Counted from the first letter of the stretch, positions 7,891-17,125 are shown. The stretch is DNA of 53,259 bases from an uncultured Oscillospiraceae bacterium (GCA_934466455.1 CAKSLF010000012.1:1-53259), one strand, 5' to 3'. The notes: generated from the sequence alone by a model not told the origin. Numbers and translations: made by a program.

Positions 7891-8820
7891 ATGCGTATCG
7901 GAATTATTGATTTCGGCACAAACACAATTCGCCTTGATATTTTTGAAACTGACGAGGGCGGTTACCGAATAATTTTTGATTGTCCTATCTTTTCCCGTGT
8001 TGTAGAGAACACCATCGGAAATTCCCTTTCGCAAGACGGCATAGAATATGCAATACAGGCAATTGAAGAGCACCAGGCGGCTTGCCGCCACTACCGCTGT
8101 GACAGAGTGGAATGCTTTTCCACCGCCTCCCTGCGATATATCAACAATGCGGATTCCGTTTTGGAGCAGGTTGCATTCCGCACAGGGATAAACATAAAAA
8201 TGATAAGCGGCGAGGAAGAGGCCTCTTATGACTACCGTGCGCTGAAGAGTGCTTCGCACTGTGAAAGCGGAGTCGGCTGCGACCTTGGCGGCGGAAGTCT
8301 TCAGCTTTTTACCTTTGACCGTAGCGGTCCCACAAAGAGCAAAAGCTTTCCCCTTGGGAGCAGCCGAATGGCAAAAAAATTTGTTTCCGGCAAGGTCCCA
8401 ACCGTGGAGGAAGCCGCCGCAATCGAGGATTTTGTAAAATCCGAGCTTTCGGCGGCGGGCTTTGTGCCAATCGGCAAAAATCTGCTTGCTATGGGCGGTA
8501 CGGCAAAGACCGTAAGCCGCCTTTACCGCACAACGGTAAAAGCGGAGGGTGCAATAAGTGCTGCTGCGCTTTCCGCCATGCTCAATGTTCTCTGTGAGCA
8601 ACCGGAGGAAACGGTTGAGCTGCTCAATGATATAGAGCCAAAGCGTGCTCAAACTCTTACCCCCGGGCTTGCCGTGCTCGATGCCGTTGTTTCGTATATG
8701 GATTGCCCATTTATTGAGGTTTTTTCCGTTGGCGTGCGGGAGGGTTTTCTCGAAGCTCTGCTTGAAAGCCCGCAGGAACAGCCGCAGGATTTACTCGGAT
8801 ATATACTCGGAATGATATAA
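7891..8820 (+). CDS. Ppx/GppA-family exopolyphosphatase/pppGpp phosphatase
   Basis: This encodes 309 residues from ATG 7891, preceded by GGAGG (7881-7885); a TTG 12 bases upstream is out of reach of that site. It has the ASKHA-fold marks of the family: phosphate loop IDFGTNTIRLDIF at the N-terminus, SGEEEASYDYRAL, second phosphate motif CDLGGGSLQLF, FPLGSSRM and MGGTAKTVSRL. Family members cleave terminal phosphate from polyphosphate or convert pppGpp to ppGpp. The length matches the short single-domain members lacking the C-terminal HD region. Substrate preference cannot be read from sequence. A strong terminator follows. Confidence 0.88.
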   Translation: MRIGIIDFGTNTIRLDIFETDEGGYRIIFDCPIFSRVVENTIGNSLSQDGIEYAIQAIEEHQAACRHYRCDRVECFSTASLRYINNADSVLEQVAFRTGINIKMISGEEEASYDYRALKSASHCESGVGCDLGGGSLQLFTFDRSGPTKSKSFPLGSSRMAKKFVSGKVPTVEEAAAIEDFVKSELSAAGFVPIGKNLLAMGGTAKTVSRLYRTTVKAEGAISAAALSAMLNVLCEQPEETVELLNDIEPKRAQTLTPGLAVLDAVVSYMDCPFIEVFSVGVREGFLEALLESPQEQPQDLLGYILGMI

Positions 8821-8823
8821 AAA

Positions 8824-8863
8824 CAACGGAGGCTGTGCAAAATGCAGCCTCCGTTGCTTTTTT
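8824..8863 (+). terminator. Terminator of the Ppx/GppA gene
   Basis: A 12-bp perfect stem CAACGGAGGCTG (8824-8835) / CAGCCTCCGTTG (8845-8856) is followed by CTTTTTT, then TTGAGCAT. This is one of several terminators here whose T-run runs directly into a GAGCA word. Confidence 0.88.
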
Positions 8864-8901
8864 GAGCATTGTGCGCTCAATATTAAAAAATGTGATGCTC
8901 A
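8864..8901. repeat. TTGAGCA/TGCTCAA word cluster behind a terminator
   Basis: Between the phosphatase terminator and the convergent TPR gene end are TTGAGCATTGTGCGCTCAA, an imperfect inverted repeat, and ATGCTCAAG 20 bases later. Similar words follow the divIB and ubiX terminators. Function unknown. Confidence 0.45.
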
Positions 8902-8915
8902 AGCCATATTCAGCT

Positions 8916-10403
8916 TTATATTCTGCCGAATCTCTCGCTTATGCACAAGTTCTTTTCACCGGGATATGTGTTTATCAAATCAAAATTTTCGTTCCACCCC
9001 TTATATGCGCAGGTGAATGTCTTTTCTCTGATGTTATAAACAACCAAATTTTTTGTTCCGTCCTCCGAGTATTCCACAAGCAGCAATTCGTTTCCGTTAA
9101 TGAGTTGCAAAAAAGCATATTTGTCATCGTCAAATATAACTTCTTTTTCCCCGTTTTTGAACCTGATGATTTCATTTTTATTTTCGTCATTATATGCAAG
9201 CAACACGGCACCGCCGCCCATATCAACAATGTTAAGGTATTTTCTCCTTGCGGTTCCGTCGTATTTGCTCCAATCAAAAACGAAATTCAGGTCTATTCTG
9301 TTTCCCTGTATATATATCTCTCTGTCATTTATAATGTCATCCTCGGAATTTTTGCATATTACCTTTACATCATTTTTTGTGTTCGTGTATGTTATATCTC
9401 CGCTTGCATCGCAAACATATTCAAGAGTCTTTTTCTCCGTATCGCATTTATATAATTTGTATAAGTCGTAATTGTATTCTTCCCAAAAGTCTTTTGTATC
9501 CCATATATACAAATCGCTTCCGTCCATTTTGCAAAATTCATACACTCCGTCAGCCGGAAGCGAAATTATATCTTCTGTTTCCCCGGTTTTTAGATTTATA
9601 CGCTTCAGAGTGTTGTTTTCCTCGGTATCTATATAAAAGAAATATGGGCTTTCGGCCTGAAATATAAAATTGTACGGATTATACACTTTTTCTATGTTTT
9701 TATCTTTAACATCAAAAAAGCGAATGTAGTTTTTTGCTTTTCCGAACAGGTGCAGATCCGTAAACCGGCTTGTTCCGTCCGGGCTGTATCCCGCCGCACC
9801 AAAAACGCCCGCATCCGGGTCTTCCAGTCTGTCTATAAGCTCTTTTCTTGTGTCGGGTGCCGAATCCAAATAAAGCTCGTATACTTTTCCCTCGTCATAT
9901 CTCATTATTCTGTTTGGGTCCGTCGGGTTTACCGCTATGTATGTAAAGCCGTCGAAATTTTCCGCATCATCTACAAGAACGGGTTCTTCCCCATATTCCT
10001 TAATCCAATACAATTTTCTGCTGCAATTTTCATATCCGCCGTTTCCGTCAATGAACAAAATCGGATATGTCATTCCCGGGTCTGCATAAAGCTCATCAAG
10101 CAGCTTTTTTATTTCCTCGCTGTTTGTGTTTTTATACCCGATTTCCAAAGCTTCTTTTGCGCTGTTGCTTTCTCCCATAGCGGTATAGGCATTATACAAG
10201 CCGATATATCCCTGTGCGCTCCTCGGCTCCGCTTTTATTGCCTGCTCAAAAACAAATACAGCCTTTTCGTACTCCAAGTCGTTCAAATACTTTTCTCCCA
10301 AAATGAGAAGTGTTTTTCCGCCTCTCATACATGCGGTGCACATAAGCAAAGCGCAAATGCACAGAGCTATAATTAAAACGGCAGTAAGCTTTATTCTTTT
10401 CAT
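8916..10403 (-). CDS. Secreted or lipid-anchored TPR protein with propeller-like C-terminal region
   Basis: This encodes 495 residues from ATG 10403, preceded by TTGGGGGAAAATACAAA. A strongly hydrophobic N-terminal segment ends MCTAC, a weak lipobox, so the protein is exported and may be lipidated. Residues about 35-105 contain TPR-like helices (YLNDLEYEKAVFVFEQAIKA, AYTAMGESNSAKEALEIGYK). The rest is rich in short beta motifs (LKRINLKTGETEDIISL, VVYNIREKTF) typical of beta-propellers such as DUF5050-like proteins. I do not recognise a precise family. It stands alone between two terminators. Confidence 0.75.
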   Translation of the reverse strand: MKRIKLTAVLIIALCICALLMCTACMRGGKTLLILGEKYLNDLEYEKAVFVFEQAIKAEPRSAQGYIGLYNAYTAMGESNSAKEALEIGYKNTNSEEIKKLLDELYADPGMTYPILFIDGNGGYENCSRKLYWIKEYGEEPVLVDDAENFDGFTYIAVNPTDPNRIMRYDEGKVYELYLDSAPDTRKELIDRLEDPDAGVFGAAGYSPDGTSRFTDLHLFGKAKNYIRFFDVKDKNIEKVYNPYNFIFQAESPYFFYIDTEENNTLKRINLKTGETEDIISLPADGVYEFCKMDGSDLYIWDTKDFWEEYNYDLYKLYKCDTEKKTLEYVCDASGDITYTNTKNDVKVICKNSEDDIINDREIYIQGNRIDLNFVFDWSKYDGTARRKYLNIVDMGGGAVLLAYNDENKNEIIRFKNGEKEVIFDDDKYAFLQLINGNELLLVEYSEDGTKNLVVYNIREKTFTCAYKGWNENFDLINTYPGEKNLCISERFGRI

Positions 10404-10543
10404 TTTTGTATTTTCCCCCAATCCCTGTATAAAAGATTTTAAGAGCACCGCTCTCTTTTTTTATACTACAACAAAATTGTGCCGGTTGTAATCGTCGTGT
10501 AAAAAATGTTCCGTTATCTGTAATAATTGCCCGCCATATTACG

Positions 10544-10582
10544 AAAAAAATCCTCTCCGCAAAATGCAGAGAGGATTTTTTA
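10544..10582 (-). terminator. Terminator of the ABC transporter gene (bidirectional look)
   Basis: An 11-bp stem AAAATCCTCTC (10547-10557) / GAGAGGATTTT (10569-10579) lies right after the ABC gene stop at 10593, with T-runs on both strands. The 189-bp gap to the TPR gene otherwise holds only its leader. Confidence 0.85.
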
Positions 10583-10592
10583 ATCCGCAAAA

Positions 10593-13322
10593 TTATTCCG
10601 TTCTCAGTGCCGCAACGGGGTCGCAGTTTGCTGCGCCTCTTGCCGGAATAAGCCCGCCTATAAGCGTAAGCACCACGCTAAGCACCACAAGGATTACTGC
10701 CCCGCCAACCGGCAGAACGGCGTTTACATTAACGGAACCGGTGAGGTTATGAATTATTGCATTGCCCGGAATAAGGAGAAGAAGCGTTATTCCTATTCCC
10801 ATAAGCCCGGAACAAAGTCCTATAATAAATGTTTCCGCATTAAACACCTGAGAAATGTTATGCTTTGATGCGCCTATGGCACGAAGAATACCTATTTCCT
10901 TGGTACGCTCGAGGACGGAAATATATGTGATTATACCTATCATAATGGAGGAAACCACAAGAGAAACCGCAACAAATGCAATAAGCACATAGGAAATCAC
11001 ATTGATTATCGTTGTTACGGAGGACATAAGCAAGCCCACATAGTCCGTATAGGTTATCTTATTTTCCTCCGATGCGGTTTTGTTATATTCCTCAATGCAG
11101 CGGGAAATCTCGTCCTTATCTTCAAAGCTGTCTGCATATATGCTTATGGAAGAAGGCGCATCAAGACTTACAACGCCGAACGCCGCCATATTCTCGTCAT
11201 AGCTTCCGGGAGATATATAGCCGTTATAAATATTAAGCAACGCTTCGTCATCAAGCTGCCCCGATGCAAGCATACCGTCAAGTGCCTCTGCAAGCTGATT
11301 ATCGGACATATTTACAACGGAATCCGCCTGCTCCGGCTGTGCGGCATAAAGTCCGGCAAAAATAGTGCGGCTCATATCCGCTTTTTCTTCCGCCGTCATA
11401 TTTTCAAGATACTCTCTTGCGTCGGCGATTTTTGCTTCGTCGTCCTTAGGCGCAAACTGTGCTCCGTTAATGATATTATGTTCCTTATCGGCACGCTGCG
11501 CCTTGACCGCTTCGGAACGGTCCGCATAGGATATTACATAGTCGGTAAGAGCCTTTGTGTATCCGAAAGGACTTGTCATCGGGTCATAATCGGCGTCGGC
11601 AGTTGAACGGACTACTCCGACAATTTTCAAGCGCAGAGCGGAATCCGCCAGCTTTTTCATTTCTTCCGTATCGCTGCTTACGCTTTTATAATGTCCGAAT
11701 TCGTCTTTAACATATGTGTCGCAGGCGGGAATCATATAGAGCTCTTTTCCGCAGATTTCTTCAAAGCTCAATTTCTGCTGTTCTGCGTCAACTTCTTCTC
11801 CCGCCTTGATTCTGTTCATCATATCCTTGTATTCCGCCGCCGGAAGCATTCCAAGCTCATAGAGAGTGGAAGCGGAAATTTCATTGTTCTTGTTTACAAC
11901 AAGAACAACTTCATCATATGCAGATGGCCAATTTCCGTATATAACATCATAGCTTTCCTTAACGGCAGAGCTTATCAGCTCGCCGTTTTGCCCCGGAAGA
12001 AGCTCCTTAAAATTTCCGTTGACGAAGGACGAAGCCATTGAGGACATAACCCCCATACTGTTTGCCATAGAAACACGGGAATCGTCCAAAGAGCTTCCGT
12101 CGGTATTAACAAATTCTCCGTCCGGGTCAAATGTGTATACCCCAAACTTTGTATCATATGAATATACGATTCCGTTTTCCCCCGTATATTCGTGAATCTC
12201 ACTTTCGGGGTTGTCGAGGTACTTTTTGAACTCCGTAAGGTTATTTTCTGTAAGGCTTGCGGTCATTGCAGAAGCCATTTCTATATCTCTTGGGTCGGAA
12301 TACACTCCGTCAAGGTCGTGCGTTGCCTCGCCCTCATCATTTTCCGTATTGTTTTTGCCCATGGAAAGCACGGACGACAAATCAAATGTCTGTGCGTCAA
12401 TAGTTATCGGATAAGACACCATTGTGTCCTTTTGGATACCGGTAATATAATCGTTTACGCCGGTTGAAAGGGAAAGTATAAGCGCAATTCCGATTATGCC
12501 TATCGACCCCGCAAACGCCGTAAGCAGGGTTCTTGCCTTTTTTGTGCTGAGGTTGTTAAAAGAAAGCGCAAGGGAGGTTAAAAAAGACATAGAAGCCTTA
12601 CCCATATTTTTATGCTGCGGCGGGGCAAGCTTTTCTTCCTCAACCCTATAAGGCATTGTGTCGCCGATTATTTTTCCGTCTTTAAGGCGGACTATTCTCG
12701 TAGCATACTGTTCCGCAAGCTCCGGGTTATGGGTGACCATTACAACAAGGCGGTCTTTTGCAACCTCTTTAAGCAAATCCATAACCTGCACGGAGGTTTC
12801 CGTATCAAGTGCTCCGGTTGGCTCATCGGCAAGAAGAATATCCGGGTCGTTTACCAATGCCCTTGCAATGGCAACCCGCTGCATTTGTCCTCCGGACATC
12901 TGGTTTGGCTTTTTATGAAGCTGATTTCCAAGCCCCACTTTTTCCAACGCTTCCGCAGCACGACGGCGGCGTTCCTTTCTTGAAACACCGGATATCGTCA
13001 GAGCAAGCTCCACATTAGAAAGCACCGTTTGGTGCGGAATAAGGTTATAGCTTTGGAACACAAAGCCTATGGTATGGTTGCGGTAGGAGTCCCAATCTCT
13101 GTCCTTATATTTTTTTGTGGAAATTCCGTTTATGATAAGGTCGCCGCTGTCATAGCGGTCAAGCCCGCCGATTATATTCAGCAGCGTTGTTTTTCCGGAA
13201 CCGCTTGGTCCGAGAATTGCCACAAATTCGTTGTCACGCAAATTGAGCGAAACATCGTCCAACGCAACCTGAGTAAGGTCGCCGGTAACAAATTTTTTCT
13301 TTATGTTTTGTATTTGCAGCAC
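10593..13322 (-). CDS. MacB-like ABC transporter, ATPase and FtsX-type permease fused
   Basis: This encodes 909 residues from GTG 13322, with AAAGGAG upstream. Residues 1-225 form an ABC ATPase: Walker A GPSGSGKTT (38-46), Q-loop FVFQSYNL, signature SGGQ (143-146), Walker B ILLADEP ending at Glu167. A membrane helix follows at about 260-290 (GIIGIALILSLSTGV), then an extracytoplasmic region of about 480 residues, then a C-terminal FtsX domain with three helices (SYVLIAFVAVSLVVSS and two more) and the coupling stretch RTKEIGILRAIGASKHNI. Such proteins act as mechanotransmitters or exporters for lipoproteins, peptides or antibiotics. ATPase and permease are on one chain, as in MacB and Clostridia relatives. 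No two-component system is adjacent. Ligand unknown. Confidence 0.9.
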   Translation of the reverse strand: MLQIQNIKKKFVTGDLTQVALDDVSLNLRDNEFVAILGPSGSGKTTLLNIIGGLDRYDSGDLIINGISTKKYKDRDWDSYRNHTIGFVFQSYNLIPHQTVLSNVELALTISGVSRKERRRRAAEALEKVGLGNQLHKKPNQMSGGQMQRVAIARALVNDPDILLADEPTGALDTETSVQVMDLLKEVAKDRLVVMVTHNPELAEQYATRIVRLKDGKIIGDTMPYRVEEEKLAPPQHKNMGKASMSFLTSLALSFNNLSTKKARTLLTAFAGSIGIIGIALILSLSTGVNDYITGIQKDTMVSYPITIDAQTFDLSSVLSMGKNNTENDEGEATHDLDGVYSDPRDIEMASAMTASLTENNLTEFKKYLDNPESEIHEYTGENGIVYSYDTKFGVYTFDPDGEFVNTDGSSLDDSRVSMANSMGVMSSMASSFVNGNFKELLPGQNGELISSAVKESYDVIYGNWPSAYDEVVLVVNKNNEISASTLYELGMLPAAEYKDMMNRIKAGEEVDAEQQKLSFEEICGKELYMIPACDTYVKDEFGHYKSVSSDTEEMKKLADSALRLKIVGVVRSTADADYDPMTSPFGYTKALTDYVISYADRSEAVKAQRADKEHNIINGAQFAPKDDEAKIADAREYLENMTAEEKADMSRTIFAGLYAAQPEQADSVVNMSDNQLAEALDGMLASGQLDDEALLNIYNGYISPGSYDENMAAFGVVSLDAPSSISIYADSFEDKDEISRCIEEYNKTASEENKITYTDYVGLLMSSVTTIINVISYVLIAFVAVSLVVSSIMIGIITYISVLERTKEIGILRAIGASKHNISQVFNAETFIIGLCSGLMGIGITLLLLIPGNAIIHNLTGSVNVNAVLPVGGAVILVVLSVVLTLIGGLIPARGAANCDPVAALRTE

Positions 13323-13360
13323 TTTTTTGTCTTCTCCTTTGCTTTTCGCATATATTTTGT

Positions 13361-13390
13361 ATTATACTACTATTACGCAAAGTTAAGCAA
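13361..13390 (-). promoter_or_regulatory. Putative promoter of the ABC transporter gene
   Basis: On the minus strand TTGCTT (13385-13390), an 18-base spacer and TATAAT (13361-13366) precede the GTG start by about 40 bases. Confidence 0.55.
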
Positions 13391-13448
13391 AATTTTAATT
13401 AAAATTAAGTGAATTTTTTGTAAAGCTTGTTTGCTGTTCAACAAAGCA

Positions 13449-13961
13449 TCATATAGAAAATTCAAAAACCGACGCTATTGTGTTCCATGTTCGTTTATCA
13501 AGCGTTCCGTCCCCATCGGTAATATTTCCGGCAAGCTGTATTTGGCGAAACGCCTCTGTCGTTGCTCCGCTGTTTGTTCCGTTTATCTCCACATCGTCAT
13601 ACCCGGTATACCTGACCGAAATCACATTCAGCATAAGCTGCGCAAAATAAACCGCCCAGTTATGCTCGCCCGGAGCTGCCTTGCTTTGCTCGTCGCTTAC
13701 AAACGGAGTTATCGGCAAAGGCGGAGAAATTTTTCCGAGTCCTTTCCTTGCCTCGTCCATAATCCTCTTCCATGTTTGATAGTCAACCTCGCCCGTTTCT
13801 TCAATTTCTGTGTTTTTTTGAAAGGTGCGTACCGCCTCGGCAGTTTCGCTGCCATATATTCCGTCCGCCTTAATCTCCGGAATATCGCCTCCGTTTTTAT
13901 AAATGATGCGCAAAGCGTTTTGTATCTGTTTTATATTTTCTTTATGTTCATTTTCGCTCAT
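13449..13961 (-). CDS. Peptidoglycan-binding-domain protein, last gene of the SpoIID-like cassette
   Basis: This encodes 170 residues from ATG 13961 (GGAGCAG upstream). The N-terminal half is a PG_binding_1 domain (IKQIQNALRIIYKNG, then ADGIYGSETAEAVRTFQKN and TGEVDYQTWKRI). The C-terminal half looks like a degenerate second copy (FAQLMLNVISVRYTG, ATTEAFRQIQLAGN, GTLDKRTWNTI). There is no signal peptide. It sits 18 bp behind the SpoIID-like gene and shares its domain type, so the three-gene cassette probably makes one envelope or spore-coat-related complex. The role is inferred only from domains. Confidence 0.8.
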   Translation of the reverse strand: MSENEHKENIKQIQNALRIIYKNGGDIPEIKADGIYGSETAEAVRTFQKNTEIEETGEVDYQTWKRIMDEARKGLGKISPPLPITPFVSDEQSKAAPGEHNWAVYFAQLMLNVISVRYTGYDDVEINGTNSGATTEAFRQIQLAGNITDGDGTLDKRTWNTIASVFEFSI

Positions 13962-13979
13962 AAACTGCTCCTTTCCCCA

Positions 13980-15125
13980 TTACTGCGAAACGGTGTACCC
14001 CGGATATTGCCCGATATTAGGAACGGGAACCGTTTCATTAAAATATTTTTGCGGAACGGTTCGAATAATTCCTCGGTATGCGTCATAAAGTGCTCCCCAT
14101 GTTTCTCTTCCCACAACACCGTCCTGTGCTATTCCGTAAACCCGCTGGAAATTCATAACCTGCTCCCGTGTTGCCTCACCAAAATTTCCGGTAACAGGCA
14201 CCTCGTCCACCTGATTATAAAATTTTGCAATTACATTTATAAAATATTGCAAGACTCTGACAAGCTCGCCGCTGTCCCCCTCCCGGAGCGGCTCTATAAA
14301 TTGATACGGCACATCGGAAAGCAGCTCGCCCTCTCCGTAAAGCTCCGCCAGCTTTTTTACCGATGAATATATAAAAGAAATCTTATACCATGTTGCGCTT
14401 CCCACGATTCCGTCGGGAGTAAGATTAAACACCCGCTGAAAGGTTCTTACTGCGTTTTCGGTATTTTCTCCGTATATTCCGTCAACCGGATATATCCTCG
14501 GAATTGCCGGATAGTTCTGACCTATTCTGTTCAGCATACGCTGGATTATTTCAACATACTGTCCTCTGCTCCCTATTTTAAGCGGAGCACTTTGAAAAGA
14601 TTCCACATACGGCAAAATGGGAGCCACCTTTATGTCGATGTCGTTTCCGTAGTAATATTGCAAAATCTCATATGGAGTATATCCCCGGTTTGCAAGGTCA
14701 ACGGTTCCCCATTGAGAAAGCCCGGGACAGGTTACCGTTGTTCCGTTGCAATATTCTGTGTAGTAGGGGCTAAAATACCCTTGCTTTGTTACATAGCGGT
14801 TAAAAATTTCATCAACGATCTTGCTTATGTTTTCAAAAATATTTCTTCCCTTGATAAATTTCTGATCGTAGCTTGTGGAAGATGTTATATCAAAGGGGTA
14901 TCCCCTGCTTCTGTACCATTCGGTAAAAATACGGTTTAACGCAAATGTAACCTGGGCATATATATTCGCTCTTATTGCATTTTCCGGCCATGTTGGGTAT
15001 ATCTCGCTGGAAGCAACATTTTTTATGTACTCGGGAAAGGAAACGGTCACATTTTCTGCGGCGGAATCAGGCGGACCAAGGTGTACCGTAATAAATTCCG
15101 GCACGGCAACGTAGCTTTTAACCAT
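13980..15125 (-). CDS. SpoIID/LytB-like protein with two peptidoglycan-binding domains
   Basis: This encodes 381 residues. Residues about 25-165 resemble the SpoIID (amidase-enhancer) domain: FPEYIKNVASSEIYPTW with a Glu at residue 41 aligned to the lytic transglycosylase Glu of SpoIID, ENAIRANIYAQVTFALNRI, then GLSQWGTVDLANRGYTPYEILQYYYG at the domain end. Two PG_binding_1 domains follow (about 185-255 and 285-355), each with DGIYGE- or TGNFGEATRE-type motifs and a Trp near the end. No signal peptide is visible. Spore SpoIID degrades septal peptidoglycan during engulfment; whether this cytoplasm-made version does so is not known. It follows the carboxypeptidase-regulatory-like gene by 3 bp. 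Confidence 0.82.
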   Translation of the reverse strand: MVKSYVAVPEFITVHLGPPDSAAENVTVSFPEYIKNVASSEIYPTWPENAIRANIYAQVTFALNRIFTEWYRSRGYPFDITSSTSYDQKFIKGRNIFENISKIVDEIFNRYVTKQGYFSPYYTEYCNGTTVTCPGLSQWGTVDLANRGYTPYEILQYYYGNDIDIKVAPILPYVESFQSAPLKIGSRGQYVEIIQRMLNRIGQNYPAIPRIYPVDGIYGENTENAVRTFQRVFNLTPDGIVGSATWYKISFIYSSVKKLAELYGEGELLSDVPYQFIEPLREGDSGELVRVLQYFINVIAKFYNQVDEVPVTGNFGEATREQVMNFQRVYGIAQDGVVGRETWGALYDAYRGIIRTVPQKYFNETVPVPNIGQYPGYTVSQ

Positions 15126-15128
15126 TTT

Positions 15129-15797
15129 TCAGTTTCCTCCTTCAAAGTCCTCCGGCAGCGGAGTAAGCCCAAGCTCCAAAATCGAGGTCTGTCCTCCGAA
15201 AACATCTACCGGGTATTTATCAATAGGGAAATACCCGTCTTTTCTTGCACTGACATAATATGTGGTAAAGGTTTCTCCCTTTTCTCCCGGCTCCTGAGAA
15301 AGGCTTCTGTTCACCGTTTCCACGGTAAGCGGTTCCGTTCTCCCGCAGTTGTCCGTAAGCAATATTCCCACAAGCTCCAGCCTTCCGACTCCGTCGTTCG
15401 GACATTCCTTATCAATGACCACTCTTACGCCTTGCAGCGGGTACGCCTCTCTTCCGGAAGTGGCGGTAACAATAATTTTCCCCTTATCATTTTCCGGATT
15501 TATCCCCTGTTCACCGTTCGTTACATAAGCACAATCCTCCGGGCGGTGAATTTCTGTTTTTTCGGGGAAAACATTTTCCTCCGTCGGCAGGCTGCCGAGG
15601 ACCTCTTTCCTTATCTCCTGCGAAAGGCTTTGGCGGTTTTCAAGCTTCTGTTCAAGGGATTTATCCTCCGGCTCGGCTGCGGGTTCTCCCATTCCGCCGT
15701 TTTGCGAAGAATTTTTATAGAGCCGGCGCATTTCTTCCTCATACCTTGCCATCATACTGTTAAAGTCGGAATATTTTTCGTTATAAATAATCAGCAC
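15129..15797 (-). CDS. Protein with carboxypeptidase-regulatory-like (prealbumin-like) domain
   Basis: This encodes 222 residues if it starts at the GTG at 15797, which AAAGGA precedes at good spacing; ATG 15815 is an alternative, and anything longer would enter the ftsZ terminator. The N-terminal 90 residues are charged and helical (DFNSMMARYEEEMRRLY), likely coiled coil. The C-terminal half (GKIIVTATSGREAYPLQGVRV through SARKDGYFPIDKYPVDVFGG) looks like the beta-sandwich found in CarboxypepD_reg domains. It is first gene of the SpoIID-like cassette, 3 bp before the next. No signal peptide. Function unknown. Confidence 0.7.
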   Translation of the reverse strand: MLIIYNEKYSDFNSMMARYEEEMRRLYKNSSQNGGMGEPAAEPEDKSLEQKLENRQSLSQEIRKEVLGSLPTEENVFPEKTEIHRPEDCAYVTNGEQGINPENDKGKIIVTATSGREAYPLQGVRVVIDKECPNDGVGRLELVGILLTDNCGRTEPLTVETVNRSLSQEPGEKGETFTTYYVSARKDGYFPIDKYPVDVFGGQTSILELGLTPLPEDFEGGN

Positions 15798-15853
15798 CCT
15801 CTTTCCTTTCTGCATTTTATGAGAAAAAAGGGTGCCGTATTCATTTTCGCTTA

Positions 15854-15882
15854 TAAAAATACCCCCGGTAAGAACCGGGGGT
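15854..15882 (-). terminator. Terminator of ftsZ
   Basis: A 9-bp stem ACCCCCGGT (15861-15869) / ACCGGGGGT (15874-15882) is followed by ATTTTTAT on the minus strand, 5 bases beyond the ftsZ stop. It separates ftsZ from the SpoIID-like cassette. Confidence 0.88.
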
Positions 15883-15887
15883 AACAA

Positions 15888-16979
15888 TTATTTTCTCGGA
15901 GAATTGAAAAGCTGCATCAAATCCTCATCAAGGAAGCTTGGCTCCGGCTCCCTGTTGTCATCGCCGTCAAAATTATATTTTATAAAATCCGGCACGGAGG
16001 ATTCGGAGGATTTTTTGCTGTCATCAAAGCCTGTTGCAATAACGGTAACGGACATTTCATCGTTAAAGTTCGGGTCAAGTGCCACACCGAATATAAGGTT
16101 TACATCGGGGGAGCTTGCATCATGCACCATAGTTGTGGCAGCGTCGATTTCGTCAAGGCTTATATCCGCAGAAGCGGTTATATTGATAATAACACGGTGA
16201 GCACCATTGATAGAAGTTTCAAGCAGCGGGCTGGAAATTGCCATCTTGGTTGCTTTTTCCGCCTTATCCTCGCCGGAGGCATGTCCGACGCCCATATGTG
16301 CAACGCCTGCGTCACGCATAATTGCGCAAATATCAGCAAAATCGAGATTTATAAGTCCGTCAACGGTAATAAGATCGCTTATGCTTTGAACTCCCTGACG
16401 AAGAACATCATCGGCAGCCGCAAAAGCATTGAGGAAAGTAATCTTTGTTTCGGAGATTGCTTTCAGCCTTTCGTTCGGAATAACGATAAGAGAATCCACA
16501 TGCTCCCGAAGAGCAAGGATTCCGCTTTCCGCCTGCTCCATTCTGTGCTTTCCTTCAAAAGCAAAGGGTTTTGTTACAATACCGACGGTAAGTGCGCCGA
16601 TTTCACGGCTGACTTCCGCAACAATGGCTGCTGCGCCGGTACCGGTGCCGCCGCCCATACCTGCGGTGATAAATACCATCTGCGCACCCTTAAGGGCATT
16701 TGCAATTTCGTCACGGCTTTCCTCTCCGGCTCTTTGACCTACCGAGGGATCGCCGCCTGCACCGCGACCCTTTGTCAGCTTTTCGCCTATGGCGATTTTC
16801 TGAGTTGCCTTAGAAGAAATCAACGCCTGTTTATCGGTATTTATAGAAATAAATTCAACGCTCGAAAGATCGGAATTTACCATGTGATTAACTGCGTTGC
16901 CGCCGCCGCCGCCCACTCCGACGACTTTTATTGTGACAACACGACCGGTATCATTATCCATATCAAAATTCATCTGCAT
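15888..16979 (-). CDS. ftsZ: Cell division GTPase FtsZ
   Basis: This encodes 363 residues. It forms the division ring by GTP-dependent polymerisation. Visible are the nucleotide-binding GVGGGGGNAVNHM near residue 21, GRGAGGDPSVGQRAGEES, the tubulin/FtsZ signature GGGTGTG at 109-115 and the synergy-loop region DINFADIC-like NLDFADICAIMRDAG. The C-terminal tail after about 330 ends in PSFLDEDLMQLFNSPRK, less basic than the common C-terminal peptide. It is separated from divIB by a terminator and has its own promoter; ftsA, often its upstream partner, is not here. Start ATG 16979; an in-frame ATG two codons later is the alternative. Confidence 0.97.
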   Translation of the reverse strand: MQMNFDMDNDTGRVVTIKVVGVGGGGGNAVNHMVNSDLSSVEFISINTDKQALISSKATQKIAIGEKLTKGRGAGGDPSVGQRAGEESRDEIANALKGAQMVFITAGMGGGTGTGAAAIVAEVSREIGALTVGIVTKPFAFEGKHRMEQAESGILALREHVDSLIVIPNERLKAISETKITFLNAFAAADDVLRQGVQSISDLITVDGLINLDFADICAIMRDAGVAHMGVGHASGEDKAEKATKMAISSPLLETSINGAHRVIINITASADISLDEIDAATTMVHDASSPDVNLIFGVALDPNFNDEMSVTVIATGFDDSKKSSESSVPDFIKYNFDGDDNREPEPSFLDEDLMQLFNSPRK

Positions 16980-17033
16980 TTAGTATAAGCCTCCGTTTGT
17001 GCTCTATAATTTATATAGAATAAACCTACTATA

Positions 17034-17062
17034 AGATTAACAGATTTTGCGTTTTATTTCAA
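17034..17062 (-). promoter_or_regulatory. Sigma-A promoter of ftsZ
   Basis: On the minus strand TTGAAA (17057-17062), 17 bases and TAATCT (17034-17039) lie about 55 bases upstream of the ftsZ start, after the divIB terminator. This suggests ftsZ is transcribed independently of the rest of the cluster. Confidence 0.6.
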
Positions 17063-17125
17063 GACATATTATAGGGTTTTACAAAATTTTATAAATTTTT
17101 TATTTCCGTTTTGCGCTTTTAATGC

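Noticed and set aside
13431..14366. 311-codon plus frame opposite the peptidoglycan-binding genes
   Set aside because: Antisense, no start context, composition of a mirror frame; the minus-strand genes have clear domains.
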